Positions 35,143 through 44,420 of a stretch of DNA of 64,000 nt are shown in pieces. Position 1 is the first letter of the stretch. Each line of letters begins with the position of its first letter. The position numbers and the translations under genes are program-made. Under the pieces are notes generated by a model, which saw only the letters and a program-made list of their open reading frames with translations, was not told the DNA's origin and did no database searches. Origin of the DNA: JBKPCD01 sp046727175 (GTDB lineage Bacteria > Acidobacteriota > Vicinamibacteria > Vicinamibacterales > 2-12-FULL-66-21); assembly GCA_046727175.1 (NCBI GenBank), contig JBKPCD010000037.1:1-64000 (forward strand). Direction: 5' to 3'.

Positions 35143-36438
35143 CTACTCGTAGTGCAGCGCCGCGACAGGATCGAGGTTCGCGGCGCGCGCGGCGGGATAC
35201 AAACCGAACACCAGCCCAATCGCCACCGACACGAAGAACGCCAGCACGATCGACGTCGTCGTCACGATCGTCGACCAGCCAGCAAAGTAGCCAATCAGCT
35301 GGGAGAGGCCGACGCCGACGAGCACGCCGATGATGCCGCCAGCGAGCGAGATGATCGTCGTCTCGATCAGGAACTGGCGGATCACGTCACGTTTCCGCGC
35401 GCCGACCGCGCGGCGGATGCCGATCTCGCGCGTCCGCTCCATCACGCTGGCCAGCATGATGTTCATGATGCCGATGCCGCCGACGAGGAGGGAGATCGAC
35501 GCGATTGCGACCATGACCATCTCGAAGATGCGCTGCGTGCGGCGCTGCTGCGCGAGCAGCTCCGCCGGCGACAGAATCGAAAAATCGCCCGCCTCGCGAT
35601 GGGAGACATTGAGGAGACCCCGCAGCAGTGACGCCGTGGCGGGGATGTCCGTGCCCGCCTTCATCTGCAGGTAGATGCCGTCGATCTCGTCCTTCTGACG
35701 GCTCTGTCCGTCTTCGAGTCTGAAGATGGCCGCATAGAGCGGCACATAAATGAGGTTGTTGCGATCCTGGGCGGGCAGACCCCCGACGTCGATTTGCACG
35801 GTCAGCTGCGGGCCGGCAACGCCGATCACCTGGAACCACTGATCGTTGACTTTCACGTATCTCCCGACGGGATCGTCCACGCCGAAGAGCGATGCGGCGG
35901 CGGCCTCGCCGAGCACGGCGAGCGGCGCCGCGGCCGCCGTCTCCTTTGCATCGAAGAAACGCCCGGAGGTGAGCTGCAGGTTCGCAATCCGCACGTACTC
36001 GGGACTGACGCCGTAGACCATCGGCGGGTCGCCCTGCTGCCGCGGCAGGAGCTTCGACGGCGTGAACCGCTTGCGCGCCGTCGCTGCGGAGATTCCGTCG
36101 ACGTTCGCCTGAATCACCCGGTAGTCCTGGAAGTTCAACCCGGCGGAAAGCTTCCGGATCTTCTGCAGTGTCTGCGAATCAGGCGCCTCGCGCGCCTCGA
36201 CGATCACGTTGCGCACGCCGAGCTGCTCGATGAACGCCATCACCTCCTGCTGGGCGCCTGCCCCGATCGACAGCATCGCGACGACGGCCGCCACGCCGAA
36301 GATCATCCCGAGCATGGTGAGCAGCGACCGCAGCTTGTGCGCGCGGAGATTGTCGAGGCCAAGACGCAGCTCGGGCAAATAGTCCGCGGTCGGGGATGTT
36401 GCCGGAAGCTGATCGCTCGTTGCCTCGATCGTGGTCAT
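35143..36438 (-). CDS. MacB-like ABC transporter permease (no ATPase domain)
   Basis: A 431-residue permease with MacB topology: cytoplasmic N-terminus, first helix (about residues 37-62; RSLLTMLGMIFGVAAVVAML), a periplasmic MacB_PCD domain (about 70-300), and a C-terminal FtsX domain with three helices (IASISLLVGGIGIMNIMLAS, RTREIGIRRAVGARKRDVI, YPAARAANLDPVAALHYE). E. coli MacB carries the ATPase in the same chain; here it is absent and no ATPase gene is in the window. It is the last gene of an operon with three membrane-fusion proteins; its ATG overlaps the upstream stop by 4 bp. Probably part of a tripartite efflux or secretion pump. Confidence 0.9.
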   Translation of the reverse strand: MTTIEATSDQLPATSPTADYLPELRLGLDNLRAHKLRSLLTMLGMIFGVAAVVAMLSIGAGAQQEVMAFIEQLGVRNVIVEAREAPDSQTLQKIRKLSAGLNFQDYRVIQANVDGISAATARKRFTPSKLLPRQQGDPPMVYGVSPEYVRIANLQLTSGRFFDAKETAAAAPLAVLGEAAAASLFGVDDPVGRYVKVNDQWFQVIGVAGPQLTVQIDVGGLPAQDRNNLIYVPLYAAIFRLEDGQSRQKDEIDGIYLQMKAGTDIPATASLLRGLLNVSHREAGDFSILSPAELLAQQRRTQRIFEMVMVAIASISLLVGGIGIMNIMLASVMERTREIGIRRAVGARKRDVIRQFLIETTIISLAGGIIGVLVGVGLSQLIGYFAGWSTIVTTTSIVLAFFVSVAIGLVFGLYPAARAANLDPVAALHYE

Positions 36439-37739
36439 CTCGGTGGCCCTGCCGCGGGCATCGGCGAGGCCGCGGGAGTCGAGGTCGGAGGCTTCACCGC
36501 GTTCGGATCGACCAGCGCCACCTCCGTCCCTTCCTGGATACCTTCGATGGCAACTCGGCCTTCCGTCTGCTGGACGACTTTGACCTCACGCTGTTCGAAC
36601 CGCTCGCCGGTCTTGACGAACACATGTGTCTTGCCGCCCTTCTGGAAGACGGCCTGCCGTGGCACGGTCAGCGCGTTGGGAATCTCCTTGCCTTCGATGA
36701 CGACGCGTGCCGACGAACCGGCTCTCATGCGCGGATCTGGTTTGTCGAACTGGAACGTGACGTCGAACAGACGCGTCACGCTCGAGCTCTCGAAGAACGA
36801 TGCGCGATTCGCGAGGCCGGACAGGGCACCGACGCGCGCGGCGAATGTCTCGCCCGGGAGCGTGTCGATCGAAACGGTTGCCGGTTGTCCTTGCGTGAGA
36901 TTCGATCGATCGCTTTCGGCGACCTTCGCTCGAAGCTCCGTACGGCCGGACTCGATGACGTCGGCGATTGCGCGCCCGGGCGAGACGGAATCTCCCTCCC
37001 GATACTCGGGCAGCGACATGCCTGTGAAGAAGAACTGCGTCGAGTCCCGATTCTCCTTGACGGTCACGATGCCCTCGATCGGCGACTTGAGTACCAGGCT
37101 GTCGATCGCCTGCTGCGCCCGCTGCATTGCGAGCGTCGCCTTGTGCCGCTTCTCCTCGGAGACCGTGAGCGACGCCTGATTGGTCGCGGCTCGCGACTTG
37201 ACGTCCGTCTCGAGCTGCGCCAGCGCGCGCCGGGCTTCCTCGAGTGTGAGTTCGTTCTTCTTTGCCTCGATCGGCGAGATGAACTCGTTGCCCGACACGT
37301 CGAGCTCGCCGCGCCGAACCGCAAACCGCGCAGTGAGGAACGCGACCTCGTCCTGCGCTGCCTGCACGGCCGCGTCCACCTTGCTCTTGACGATCTCCTG
37401 CTCTGCTTCGGCCAGCTCGGATTTGGCCTGTCCGAGGGCGTACTCCTGGTCGGCAGGATCAAACTCGACGACGACTTCTCCCGACTTGACCGTCATGCCA
37501 GTGCCGGCCATTCGGACGACCCGGAGCATGCCGCCAACAGGAGGCGCCGCGAGCGTCAACGTTCGGCCGGCACGAAGCTCACCGGTGGCGTTGACGGTCA
37601 GCTTGAGAAGTCCCTTCGTGACTCGCGCCGTGGGTGTCGTCGTGCTGCGGTCAGGCAGACGAGGCACCGCAATCGCGATCGCCGCCGCAATGGCGATTGT
37701 GCCAGCCACGAGACCGATCATCACGAGACGCCGTCTCAC
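36435..37739 (-). CDS. HlyD/MacA-like membrane-fusion protein (third of three)
   Basis: I chose the GTG at 37739 (434 residues) because it overlaps the stop of the previous gene by 4 bp (GTGA) and begins VRRRLVMIGLVAGTIAIAAA, the membrane anchor. The periplasmic part has a lipoyl-like half-site (VTVKSGEVVVEFDP-like region), a long alpha-hairpin coiled coil (about residues 105-215; AKSELAEAEQEIVKSKVDAA), the second lipoyl half (LVLKSPIEGIVTV), beta-barrel and membrane-proximal domains ending VKPPTSTPAASPMPAAGPPR. It probably couples the MacB-like permease to an outer-membrane channel. Confidence 0.88.
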   Translation of the reverse strand: MRRRLVMIGLVAGTIAIAAAIAIAVPRLPDRSTTTPTARVTKGLLKLTVNATGELRAGRTLTLAAPPVGGMLRVVRMAGTGMTVKSGEVVVEFDPADQEYALGQAKSELAEAEQEIVKSKVDAAVQAAQDEVAFLTARFAVRRGELDVSGNEFISPIEAKKNELTLEEARRALAQLETDVKSRAATNQASLTVSEEKRHKATLAMQRAQQAIDSLVLKSPIEGIVTVKENRDSTQFFFTGMSLPEYREGDSVSPGRAIADVIESGRTELRAKVAESDRSNLTQGQPATVSIDTLPGETFAARVGALSGLANRASFFESSSVTRLFDVTFQFDKPDPRMRAGSSARVVIEGKEIPNALTVPRQAVFQKGGKTHVFVKTGERFEQREVKVVQQTEGRVAIEGIQEGTEVALVDPNAVKPPTSTPAASPMPAAGPPR

Positions 37740-39010
37740 TGCGCTCTCCTGATCATCTCGGCCGCCGGTTTCCGCGTGGCAATGCGATCGCCCGGCGCAA
37801 CGCCTGAGGCGACAATCGTCTGCTCGCGTCCGCGCCGCGCAACTTGGAGGCGTTGCTCGTCGAACACCGCGCCATTCAGCTTGTACACGACAGGGTATCC
37901 ATCGCGCTGGAAGACGGACTCGGTCGGCACGAGCACGACGTTCGGCACGCGATTGGTCGCAATCCGCGCGACCGCCGACATGCCAGGGCGAATCCGCGGA
38001 TCGATTTCGGTCAGCACGAAACCCAGATCGAAGTTGCGGCTGGGCGGCCATCCGGAGCTGAAATCCACGCGGGCGAGGACGGAGATGAGATCGATGCGCG
38101 CCTTGAAGTCGCGCCCGGGAACCGCCTCGATTCTCACCGTGGCGTCCTGTCCTGTCTTGAGGCGACCACGATCCGCTTCTTCGAGACGCGCCTCGAGGTG
38201 CACCGTCGACAAATCCGGCAGCTCGAGAATCGCTGCACCGGGATACGCGCGGTCCCCTTCGCGAAACTCGACGTCGGCAGAGAATGGTCCGCTGTTCCGG
38301 TAGTTCGGAAGGATGTTCACGGTTCCAGCCGCGGGCGCTTTCAGCTGAAGATTCTGCAGGCTCCGCTCCGCTCGGGTCAGATCGAACAACGCCTTTTCGC
38401 GCTTCCGCCGCTTGGCCGCGAGATCGGCGTCGCTCGACGTCTGATCCGATTTGATCTTGGCTTCGAGCTCGAGCAGCTTCTGCTGTGTATCGCCGAGCGT
38501 GAGCTTCGCCTGCTCGTTCTCGATGCGCGAGACCGTGTCTCCCTTGGCCACGTCGAGCTTCGCACGCTGGACGTCGTATTGCGCCTTCATCAGTGCCGTC
38601 GCGTTCTGCTCGTGCGTGATCCGGCCCTGCGCGGTCGCCTGCTCGATCTCCGCGTCTGCCTGTTTGAGCTCCGATCGCTTCTCCTGGACCGTCCGCTCGA
38701 GGACGCTTCCGTCGAATTGAACGACAACGTCTCCGGCCTTCACCGGTGTGCCGTTCTTCGCGAGCTTGACGATCTGCAGATCGCCAGACTGCATCGGCGC
38801 AGACAGCATGATCGATTTCGCCGGTCGGATCTCGCCGCGAATCTCGATCGCATCGATGAAGTCTCCTTTGGCGACGACAACCGTCGGCAGATTGGGCGCG
38901 GAACCGCGAGTGACCATCGCGAACGCGGCCGTGACCGCCAGCCCGATCACCACGAGCGTGATCAGAATGCGCAGCCGACGGCGACGGCCGTTTGCTCCGA
39001 GAGGAGTCAT
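37736..39010 (-). CDS. HlyD/MacA-like membrane-fusion protein (second of three)
   Basis: The ATG at 39010 overlaps the upstream stop by 4 bp and gives 424 residues; longer readings run antisense-like into the previous gene. After a basic start (MTPLGANGRRRRLRI) comes the anchor helix (ILITLVVIGLAVTAAFAMV). Then lipoyl half VKAGDVVVQFDGSVLERTVQ, coiled-coil hairpin (about 105-210; EKRSELKQADAEIEQA), second lipoyl half LQLKAPAAGTVNIL, and beta-barrel with GQDATVRIEAVPGRDF. The C-terminal domain has VVLVPTESVFQRDGYPVVYK. It resembles its two neighbours and may form mixed adaptor hexamers with them. Confidence 0.88.
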   Translation of the reverse strand: MTPLGANGRRRRLRILITLVVIGLAVTAAFAMVTRGSAPNLPTVVVAKGDFIDAIEIRGEIRPAKSIMLSAPMQSGDLQIVKLAKNGTPVKAGDVVVQFDGSVLERTVQEKRSELKQADAEIEQATAQGRITHEQNATALMKAQYDVQRAKLDVAKGDTVSRIENEQAKLTLGDTQQKLLELEAKIKSDQTSSDADLAAKRRKREKALFDLTRAERSLQNLQLKAPAAGTVNILPNYRNSGPFSADVEFREGDRAYPGAAILELPDLSTVHLEARLEEADRGRLKTGQDATVRIEAVPGRDFKARIDLISVLARVDFSSGWPPSRNFDLGFVLTEIDPRIRPGMSAVARIATNRVPNVVLVPTESVFQRDGYPVVYKLNGAVFDEQRLQVARRGREQTIVASGVAPGDRIATRKPAAEMIRRAQ

Positions 39011-40266
39011 CGCTCGACAGCCATATTGATGTTGCGGAGGACGGTCGCTCCTTCCTCCAATCCGGAGGCGACGACGGCTTCGTGCGCGTTCAGCGGTCCG
39101 ACGGTGACCGGCTGGTCGTGCTCCTCGGCACCGCGCTGCACCCGGACGAGCACGCGGTCCTCCTCGTAGCGGAGCGCGTCGCGAGGCACGACGAGCGCCG
39201 CATGCACGCGCGACAGCTCGACATCGAGCGACGCGGTCAGGTCTGGCGTCAAGTTGGGATGTGAGCTCTCGACATTGATCAGCACGACGAACGTTCGCAC
39301 TTTTGGCGACAGGCTCGAGAGCACACCAATCGGGGAAATCTGGGCGACCCGACCGCCGAAGGACAAATCCGGATACGCATCCAACCCGATCCGGACAGAC
39401 TGCCCCACCGTGAGCTCGTTGATGTCGGCCTGGCTGACTTTCGCGCGGACGCGCATCGCGGCCGGATCCACGACATCGACGATCGGCATGCCGCTCCGCA
39501 CCTCTTCTCCTTCCTGAATCTCCGTGGGGGTGTTCGTCTTCCACACGGTGCGGATCACAATCAGCCCGTCGAGGGGAGCGCGGATGGACATCTTCTCGGC
39601 ATTCGTCTCCGCCTGACGCATGGCGTTGCCGGCGCGGTCGCGGCGAATCTCGAGGATCCTGAGGTCGGCTGCGGCGGCACGCCGCTTCAACTCGTAGGTC
39701 GCCTTCAACTGCTTCAGCCTCGCGCTGGCTTCCTCGAGTGTCTGCTGATTCTTCTCGACCTGGATTCTGGGCAGCATCTCGTTCTTGACCATCTCGAGCT
39801 CGGCGCGGCCGAGCGCGCTTTCTGCCTGCTTCAGCTCGCTGTCGTCACGAGCGCGCGCTGCCCGCGCCTCGGCGTCCTTCTTCCGAATCTGTTGCTCGAG
39901 ATCGTTGTGCTCCGCGCGTCGGTCGAGGGCGTTCTTCAACTGCTCCTGACGATCGAACTCGACGACGAGGTCTCCCTGCTTGACGATGCTGCCTGCCTTG
40001 GCGAGGCGGGTGATGACGAGGGAGTTCGTGTTCTGGCCGGCCAATCGAGGCGCAAACAGCGTCCTCGCATGGACCGCTTCGACCGTGCCTGCCAGACGAA
40101 GCGAGCGAACGAAATCGCGGCGAGCGACGGTCGAGCTGGCGTGACGACGCCCGCGCGCGCTCCCAACCGAGGAGCGGCCCGCCAGCATCGCGGCGCCGGC
40201 GCCAGCCGCCGCAAGCAGCAGCGCTGCTGCTGCCATCCAGCGCCGTATTCGTACGGTCCGTGCCAT
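39007..40266 (-). CDS. HlyD/MacA-like membrane-fusion protein (first of three)
   Basis: A 419-residue adaptor, first gene of the operon. Membrane anchor near residues 10-30 (MAAAALLLAAAGAGAAML). The lipoyl half-site reads SIVKQGDLVVEFDRQEQLKN; a long coiled coil follows (about 110-215, rich in RAEHNDLEQQIRKKDAEARA). The returning lipoyl half is SIRAPLDGLIVIRTVWK, with barrel VGQSVRIGLDAYPDLSFGG and C-terminal ALVVPRDALRYEEDRVLV. Its stop overlaps the next start by 4 bp. The upstream region (40267-40613) holds the promoter and a GC-rich repeat. Confidence 0.88.
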   Translation of the reverse strand: MARTVRIRRWMAAAALLLAAAGAGAAMLAGRSSVGSARGRRHASSTVARRDFVRSLRLAGTVEAVHARTLFAPRLAGQNTNSLVITRLAKAGSIVKQGDLVVEFDRQEQLKNALDRRAEHNDLEQQIRKKDAEARAARARDDSELKQAESALGRAELEMVKNEMLPRIQVEKNQQTLEEASARLKQLKATYELKRRAAAADLRILEIRRDRAGNAMRQAETNAEKMSIRAPLDGLIVIRTVWKTNTPTEIQEGEEVRSGMPIVDVVDPAAMRVRAKVSQADINELTVGQSVRIGLDAYPDLSFGGRVAQISPIGVLSSLSPKVRTFVVLINVESSHPNLTPDLTASLDVELSRVHAALVVPRDALRYEEDRVLVRVQRGAEEHDQPVTVGPLNAHEAVVASGLEEGATVLRNINMAVER

Positions 40267-40613
40267 TGCCGAGGGTAGCTCCGCTTATCAGACGGCCGCG
40301 CGTCCGGCTTGGTTGGTGATTCGGGCGGCTCGGACGCGCCCGCCCGGGCGGTGTGATTAGACCCCAATTTGGGTTGAAACGGCCACTGCTGGTGGTGCCA
40401 GCGTTAGGCCCGCTATGCGATTGCTTCGAGAATTCTGTCTAGTTACCGCATGACGCGGCGCGCCAGAGGCGCGCCCCGCCGGAGCGGCCCGCCTTCGCGC
40501 CACAGGCGCTACGGCGCGTCCGCCGTAGCCTTGGCGGAGGCGGAAGCGGGGCGAAGGGGTCCCCGCGAGCGACGGCGATCGGGGGCCCGGCGGGGCGAAG
40601 CCCCCCGGTCTAA
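40267..40613. other. Intergenic region with promoter and GC-rich repeat
   Basis: A 347-bp gap between the end of metH and the membrane-fusion operon. The right-hand 40480-40613 part is a GC-rich palindromic element described separately. The part 40267-40440 is the likely promoter region of the efflux operon (minus strand); I cannot define its boxes. No gene is visible. Confidence 0.5.
40480..40613. repeat. GC-rich palindromic intergenic repeat (RLRQGYGG type)
   Basis: A perfect 9-bp hairpin, GCTACGGCG and CGCCGTAGC around the loop CGTC (40508-40529), sits inside an outer CCGCCT/AGGCGG pair, followed by further GC-rich stems near 40560-40605. One minus-strand frame reads RLRQGYGGR, a spurious peptide I remember as common in translated intergenic repeats of related genomes. 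It lies just after the metH stop and might also act as a terminator. Confidence 0.6.
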
Positions 40614-43600
40614 TCAAGATGCCACGGGAGCGGCCGTCGGGTCGTATGCGAGGTTGGGCGCGAGCCACCGCTCGGCATCCTCGACGGTGATGTGCTTCCG
40701 CTTCGCGTACGACTCCAGCTGATCGCGTCCGATCCGGCCGACGTTGAAGTATCGCGCCTCGGGATGGGAGAAGTAGAGGCCGCTCACGCTCGCTGCGGGC
40801 AACATCGCGGCATGCTCGGTCAGGGTGATGCCCTGCTTCGCGGCCTCGAGGAGCTGGAACAGCTTGAACTTCTCGCTGTGGTCCGGGCACGCCGGATATC
40901 CGAACGCAGGCCTGATCCCGCGGAACTTCTCGGCGATGATATCCTGGGGCGCGAGCTGCTCGCGCTCGCCGTACCCCCAGTCCTTGCGCGCCTGCGCGTG
41001 CAGATACTCGGCGAACGCTTCCGCGAAACGATCAGCGAGCGCCTTCACCATGATCGCGTTGTAGTCGTCATGGTCCTGCTCGAATCGGCGTACCACCTCC
41101 TCAGCGCCAAGGCCGGCCGTGACCGCAAACATACCGATGTAGTCCGGCACCCCAGCATTCCGAGGCGCGATGAAGTCCGCGAGCGAACGATTCGGCCGAT
41201 CGTCAGGTATCACGTCCTGCTGGCGAAGCATCGGAAACCGAATGAGCTCGCTGCGCCGCGAATCATCCGTGTACACGACGATGTCGTCGTCCACGGTGTT
41301 CGCCGGCCAGAACGCGTAGGCGCCACGCGCGGCAAGCAGCTTTTGATCGATGATGCGCTGCAGGAGCGTGCGTGCGTGCTCGTACAACTCGCGTGCGGCT
41401 TTCCCGTATTCGGGATGGTCCAGAATCCCGGGAAAACGTCCCTTCAGCTCCCATGCGGAGAAGAAGAACGTCCAGTCGATGAATCTTTCGAGCTCCGCAA
41501 GCGGCACGTCCACGAACCGACGGCCGATGAACCAGGGCGATGCGATCTCGTGATTCTCCCAGTCGAGCCTCAGTCGGTTTGCACGCGCCTGGTCGTACGA
41601 GAGCAGCGGTTTCTCGCGCCGGCCTGAATAACGATCGCGCGTTTCGGCTTGAGCGTCGCGGTTCGCGCGATCGAATGCCGCCTTGCCGGAACCGAGCAGA
41701 CTCGACACGACGTCGACCGCGCGCGACGCGTCGAGCACGTGCACGACCGGACCGCTGTACTCGGGCGCGATCTTCACCGCGGTGTGTTGCCGGCTCGTCG
41801 TGGCGCCGCCGATGAGCAGCGGGACCTTGAAGCCGCGGCGCTCCATCTCGCGCGCGACGAACACCATCTCGTCGAGCGACGGCGTGATGAGGCCGCTCAA
41901 CCCGATGATGTCGGCCTTCTGCTCGATCGCGGTGTCCAGAATCTTCGCCGCCGGAACCATGACGCCGAGATCGACGACCTCGTAGTTGTTGCACCCGAGG
42001 ACGACGCCAACGATGTTCTTTCCGATGTCATGGACGTCTCCCTTGACCGTCGCCATCACGATGCGCCCGTGCGACGAATGCGTCAGCCCGAGACGCTCCT
42101 TTTCTTCCTCCATGTACGGCAGCAAGTACGCGACCGCCTTCTTCATGGCCCGCGCGCTCTTGACGACCTGCGGCAGAAACATCTTCCCGGCGCCGAACAG
42201 ATCGCCGACGATCTTCATACCGTCCATGAGCGGCCCTTCGATGATGTCGAGCGGCCGCGCGTACTGCTGACGTGCTTCCTCGACGTCCTGATCGATGTAG
42301 TCGATCACCCCATGAACCAGAGCGTGCGACAGGCGCGCTTCCACCGTGCCCTGCCGCCACGCTTCGTCGGCGTCCTTCTTCTTGCCTGAGCCTTTGACGG
42401 TTTCGGCGAACTGGACCATCCGTTCCGTCGCGTCGGGACGCCGATTGAAGATGATGTCCTCGACGCGCTCGAGCAGATCCTTCGGGATGTCCTCGTACAC
42501 GACGAGCTGACCGGCGTTGACGATACCCATGTCCATGCCGGCCCTGATCGCGTGATACAGGAACGCCGAGTGGATCGCTTCGCGCACGACGTCGTTGCCG
42601 CGGAATGAAAACGAGAGGTTGCTGACGCCGCCGCTGACCTTCGCGCCCGGGCACGCGGCCTTGATGATGCGCGTGGCCTCGATGTAATTCACCGCGTAGT
42701 CGTTGTGTTCCTCGAGGCCCGTCGCAATGGCGAGAATGTTCGGGTCGAAGATGATGTCAGTGGGATCGAATCCAGCCGTTTCGGTGAGCAGCGTGTACGC
42801 CCGCTGGCAAATCGAGACCTTTCGCTCGATCGTGTCCGCCTGCCCGATCTCGTCGAACGCCATCACGACCACGCCAGCGCCGTACCGCTTGATGGTTTTC
42901 GCCTTGTTCAGGAAGTCCTCTTCACCTTCCTTGAGGCTGATCGAGTTCACCACGCTCTTGCCCTGGACGCATTTCAGGCCTGCCTCGATCACCGACCACC
43001 GCGAGCTGTCGATCATCGCCGGGACGCGCGCGATCTCCGGCTCCGTCGCGATGTAACTGAGGAACGTCGTCATCGCCTGCTCGGAGTCGAGCATGCCTTC
43101 GTCCATGTTGACGTCGATCATGTTCGCGCCGTTGCGAACCTGTTCCGCCGCGACCTGGACGGCTTCGGCGTAGTTGCCGCCCTTGATGAGACGAGCGAAC
43201 CGCGCCGAGCCGCTGACGTTGGTGCGCTCGCCAATCATTTGAAAGTTGCTGTCGGGGCGAATGATGAGCGGCTCCAAGCCGGCGAATCGCGAAAAGCCGG
43301 GGCTCGGGGTTTGGGACTCGGGGTTCGCTGGGGGCCCGTGGAGCGCCTGTGGCTCGTATTCCGATTCAGATGGTTTTGCGAATCGCGAATCCCGAACCCC
43401 GAATCCCGGCATGCGACGCGGCGGCAGGTCTTTCACGGCCGCCGCGATCGCACGAATGTGATCCGGTGTCGTCCCGCAGCAGCCGCCGACGATGTTGACG
43501 AAGCCGCTCGTGACGAAATCCTTCAGCAGCGCGGCCGTCTCCTCCGGCTGCTCGTCGTACTGGCCGAAGGCGTTCGGCAGGCCGGCATTCGGATAGCTGG

Positions 43601-44420
43601 TGACGTAGCACCCCGCGATTCGGGAGAGCTCGGCCAGGTAGGGGCGCATGTCGCGCGCGCCGAGAGCGCAATTGATGCCGATCGTGAACGGCTGCGCGTG
43701 ATGCACCGAGATGTAGAAGGCGTCGAGCGTCTGGCCCGAGAGCGTCCGTCCGCTGCGATCCGTGATTGTCACCGAGATCATCAGCGGCAGCCGGACGCCG
43801 CGTTCTTCGAACACCTGCTCGATGGCGACGATGGCTGCCTTCGCGTTGAGCGTGTCGAAGATCGTCTCGAGCAGCAGCACGTCGACGCCGCCTTCGAGGA
43901 GCCCGCGGACCTGCTCCTCGTACGCGGCACGGCATTGGTCGAACGTCATCCCGCGAAACGCCGGGTTGTTGACGTCGGGCGAAATCGAAAGCGTGCGGTT
44001 CATCGGGCCGAGCGATCCCGCGACGAAGCGCGGACGGTCCGGCGTGTTCGCGGTCCAGTGGTCGGCCGCGGCGCGCGCGAGCCGCGCGCCCGCGACGTTG
44101 AGCTCGCAGACGAGATGTTCGAGTCCGTAGTCGGCCTGCGCGATCGCCGTGCTCGTGAACGTGTTGGTCTCGATGATGTCGGCGCCGGCCGCAAGATACT
44201 CGTGATGGATCGCGCTGATCACGTCCGGGCGCGTCACGTTGAGCAAGTCGCCGTCGCCGCGCAGATCTTTCGGGTGATCGCGTAACCGCTCGCCGCGAAA
44301 GTCGGCCTCGGTCAGCCTGTAGCGCTGAATCATGGTGCCCATCGCGCCGTCGAGCACGAATACGCGCTCGTCGAGCAACCTGGCCAGCGTGTCGAATGTC
44401 GGGCTGAATGTGGGCATCAA
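40614..44420 (-). CDS. metH: Cobalamin-dependent methionine synthase
   Basis: A 1268-residue enzyme that transfers the methyl group of 5-methyltetrahydrofolate to homocysteine via methylcobalamin. Order of domains: homocysteine-binding barrel (about 10-335; zinc Cys in GINCALGARD and GGCCGTTPDH); pterin-binding barrel (from FQMIGERTNVSGSARF, about 395-650); cobalamin cap and Rossmann domain with the His ligand in VKGDVHDIGKNIVGVVLG; and the C-terminal SAM-activation domain ending with RPAFGYPACPDHSEKF. E. coli MetH has 1227 residues; part of the excess is an insert at about residues 338-374 encoded by a heptamer-repeat hairpin (43298-43406). The start overlaps the regulator gene upstream by 4 bp. 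Confidence 0.97.
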   Translation of the reverse strand: MMPTFSPTFDTLARLLDERVFVLDGAMGTMIQRYRLTEADFRGERLRDHPKDLRGDGDLLNVTRPDVISAIHHEYLAAGADIIETNTFTSTAIAQADYGLEHLVCELNVAGARLARAAADHWTANTPDRPRFVAGSLGPMNRTLSISPDVNNPAFRGMTFDQCRAAYEEQVRGLLEGGVDVLLLETIFDTLNAKAAIVAIEQVFEERGVRLPLMISVTITDRSGRTLSGQTLDAFYISVHHAQPFTIGINCALGARDMRPYLAELSRIAGCYVTSYPNAGLPNAFGQYDEQPEETAALLKDFVTSGFVNIVGGCCGTTPDHIRAIAAAVKDLPPRRMPGFGVRDSRFAKPSESEYEPQALHGPPANPESQTPSPGFSRFAGLEPLIIRPDSNFQMIGERTNVSGSARFARLIKGGNYAEAVQVAAEQVRNGANMIDVNMDEGMLDSEQAMTTFLSYIATEPEIARVPAMIDSSRWSVIEAGLKCVQGKSVVNSISLKEGEEDFLNKAKTIKRYGAGVVVMAFDEIGQADTIERKVSICQRAYTLLTETAGFDPTDIIFDPNILAIATGLEEHNDYAVNYIEATRIIKAACPGAKVSGGVSNLSFSFRGNDVVREAIHSAFLYHAIRAGMDMGIVNAGQLVVYEDIPKDLLERVEDIIFNRRPDATERMVQFAETVKGSGKKKDADEAWRQGTVEARLSHALVHGVIDYIDQDVEEARQQYARPLDIIEGPLMDGMKIVGDLFGAGKMFLPQVVKSARAMKKAVAYLLPYMEEEKERLGLTHSSHGRIVMATVKGDVHDIGKNIVGVVLGCNNYEVVDLGVMVPAAKILDTAIEQKADIIGLSGLITPSLDEMVFVAREMERRGFKVPLLIGGATTSRQHTAVKIAPEYSGPVVHVLDASRAVDVVSSLLGSGKAAFDRANRDAQAETRDRYSGRREKPLLSYDQARANRLRLDWENHEIASPWFIGRRFVDVPLAELERFIDWTFFFSAWELKGRFPGILDHPEYGKAARELYEHARTLLQRIIDQKLLAARGAYAFWPANTVDDDIVVYTDDSRRSELIRFPMLRQQDVIPDDRPNRSLADFIAPRNAGVPDYIGMFAVTAGLGAEEVVRRFEQDHDDYNAIMVKALADRFAEAFAEYLHAQARKDWGYGEREQLAPQDIIAEKFRGIRPAFGYPACPDHSEKFKLFQLLEAAKQGITLTEHAAMLPAASVSGLYFSHPEARYFNVGRIGRDQLESYAKRKHITVEDAERWLAPNLAYDPTAAPVAS
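43298..43406. repeat. In-frame heptamer-repeat hairpin inside metH
   Basis: Forward units of the CGGGGTT type begin at 43298, 43305, 43312, 43319 and 43326. Reverse-complement units (CGAATCC/CGAACCC) begin at 43379, 43386, 43393 and 43400. All steps are exactly 7 bp. The same units form intergenic hairpins at 57253-57343 and 60598-60779. Here the element is translated, in the linker between the homocysteine and pterin domains. Confidence 0.85.

Noticed and set aside
36396..38303. A 635-codon plus-strand frame across the membrane-fusion genes
   Set aside because: Antisense to three coupled, well-conserved genes; composition typical of a shadow frame.
42705..44285. A 526-codon open frame on the plus strand opposite metH
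   Set aside because: metH is unmistakable on the other strand and the antisense product is Arg-rich without any domain.
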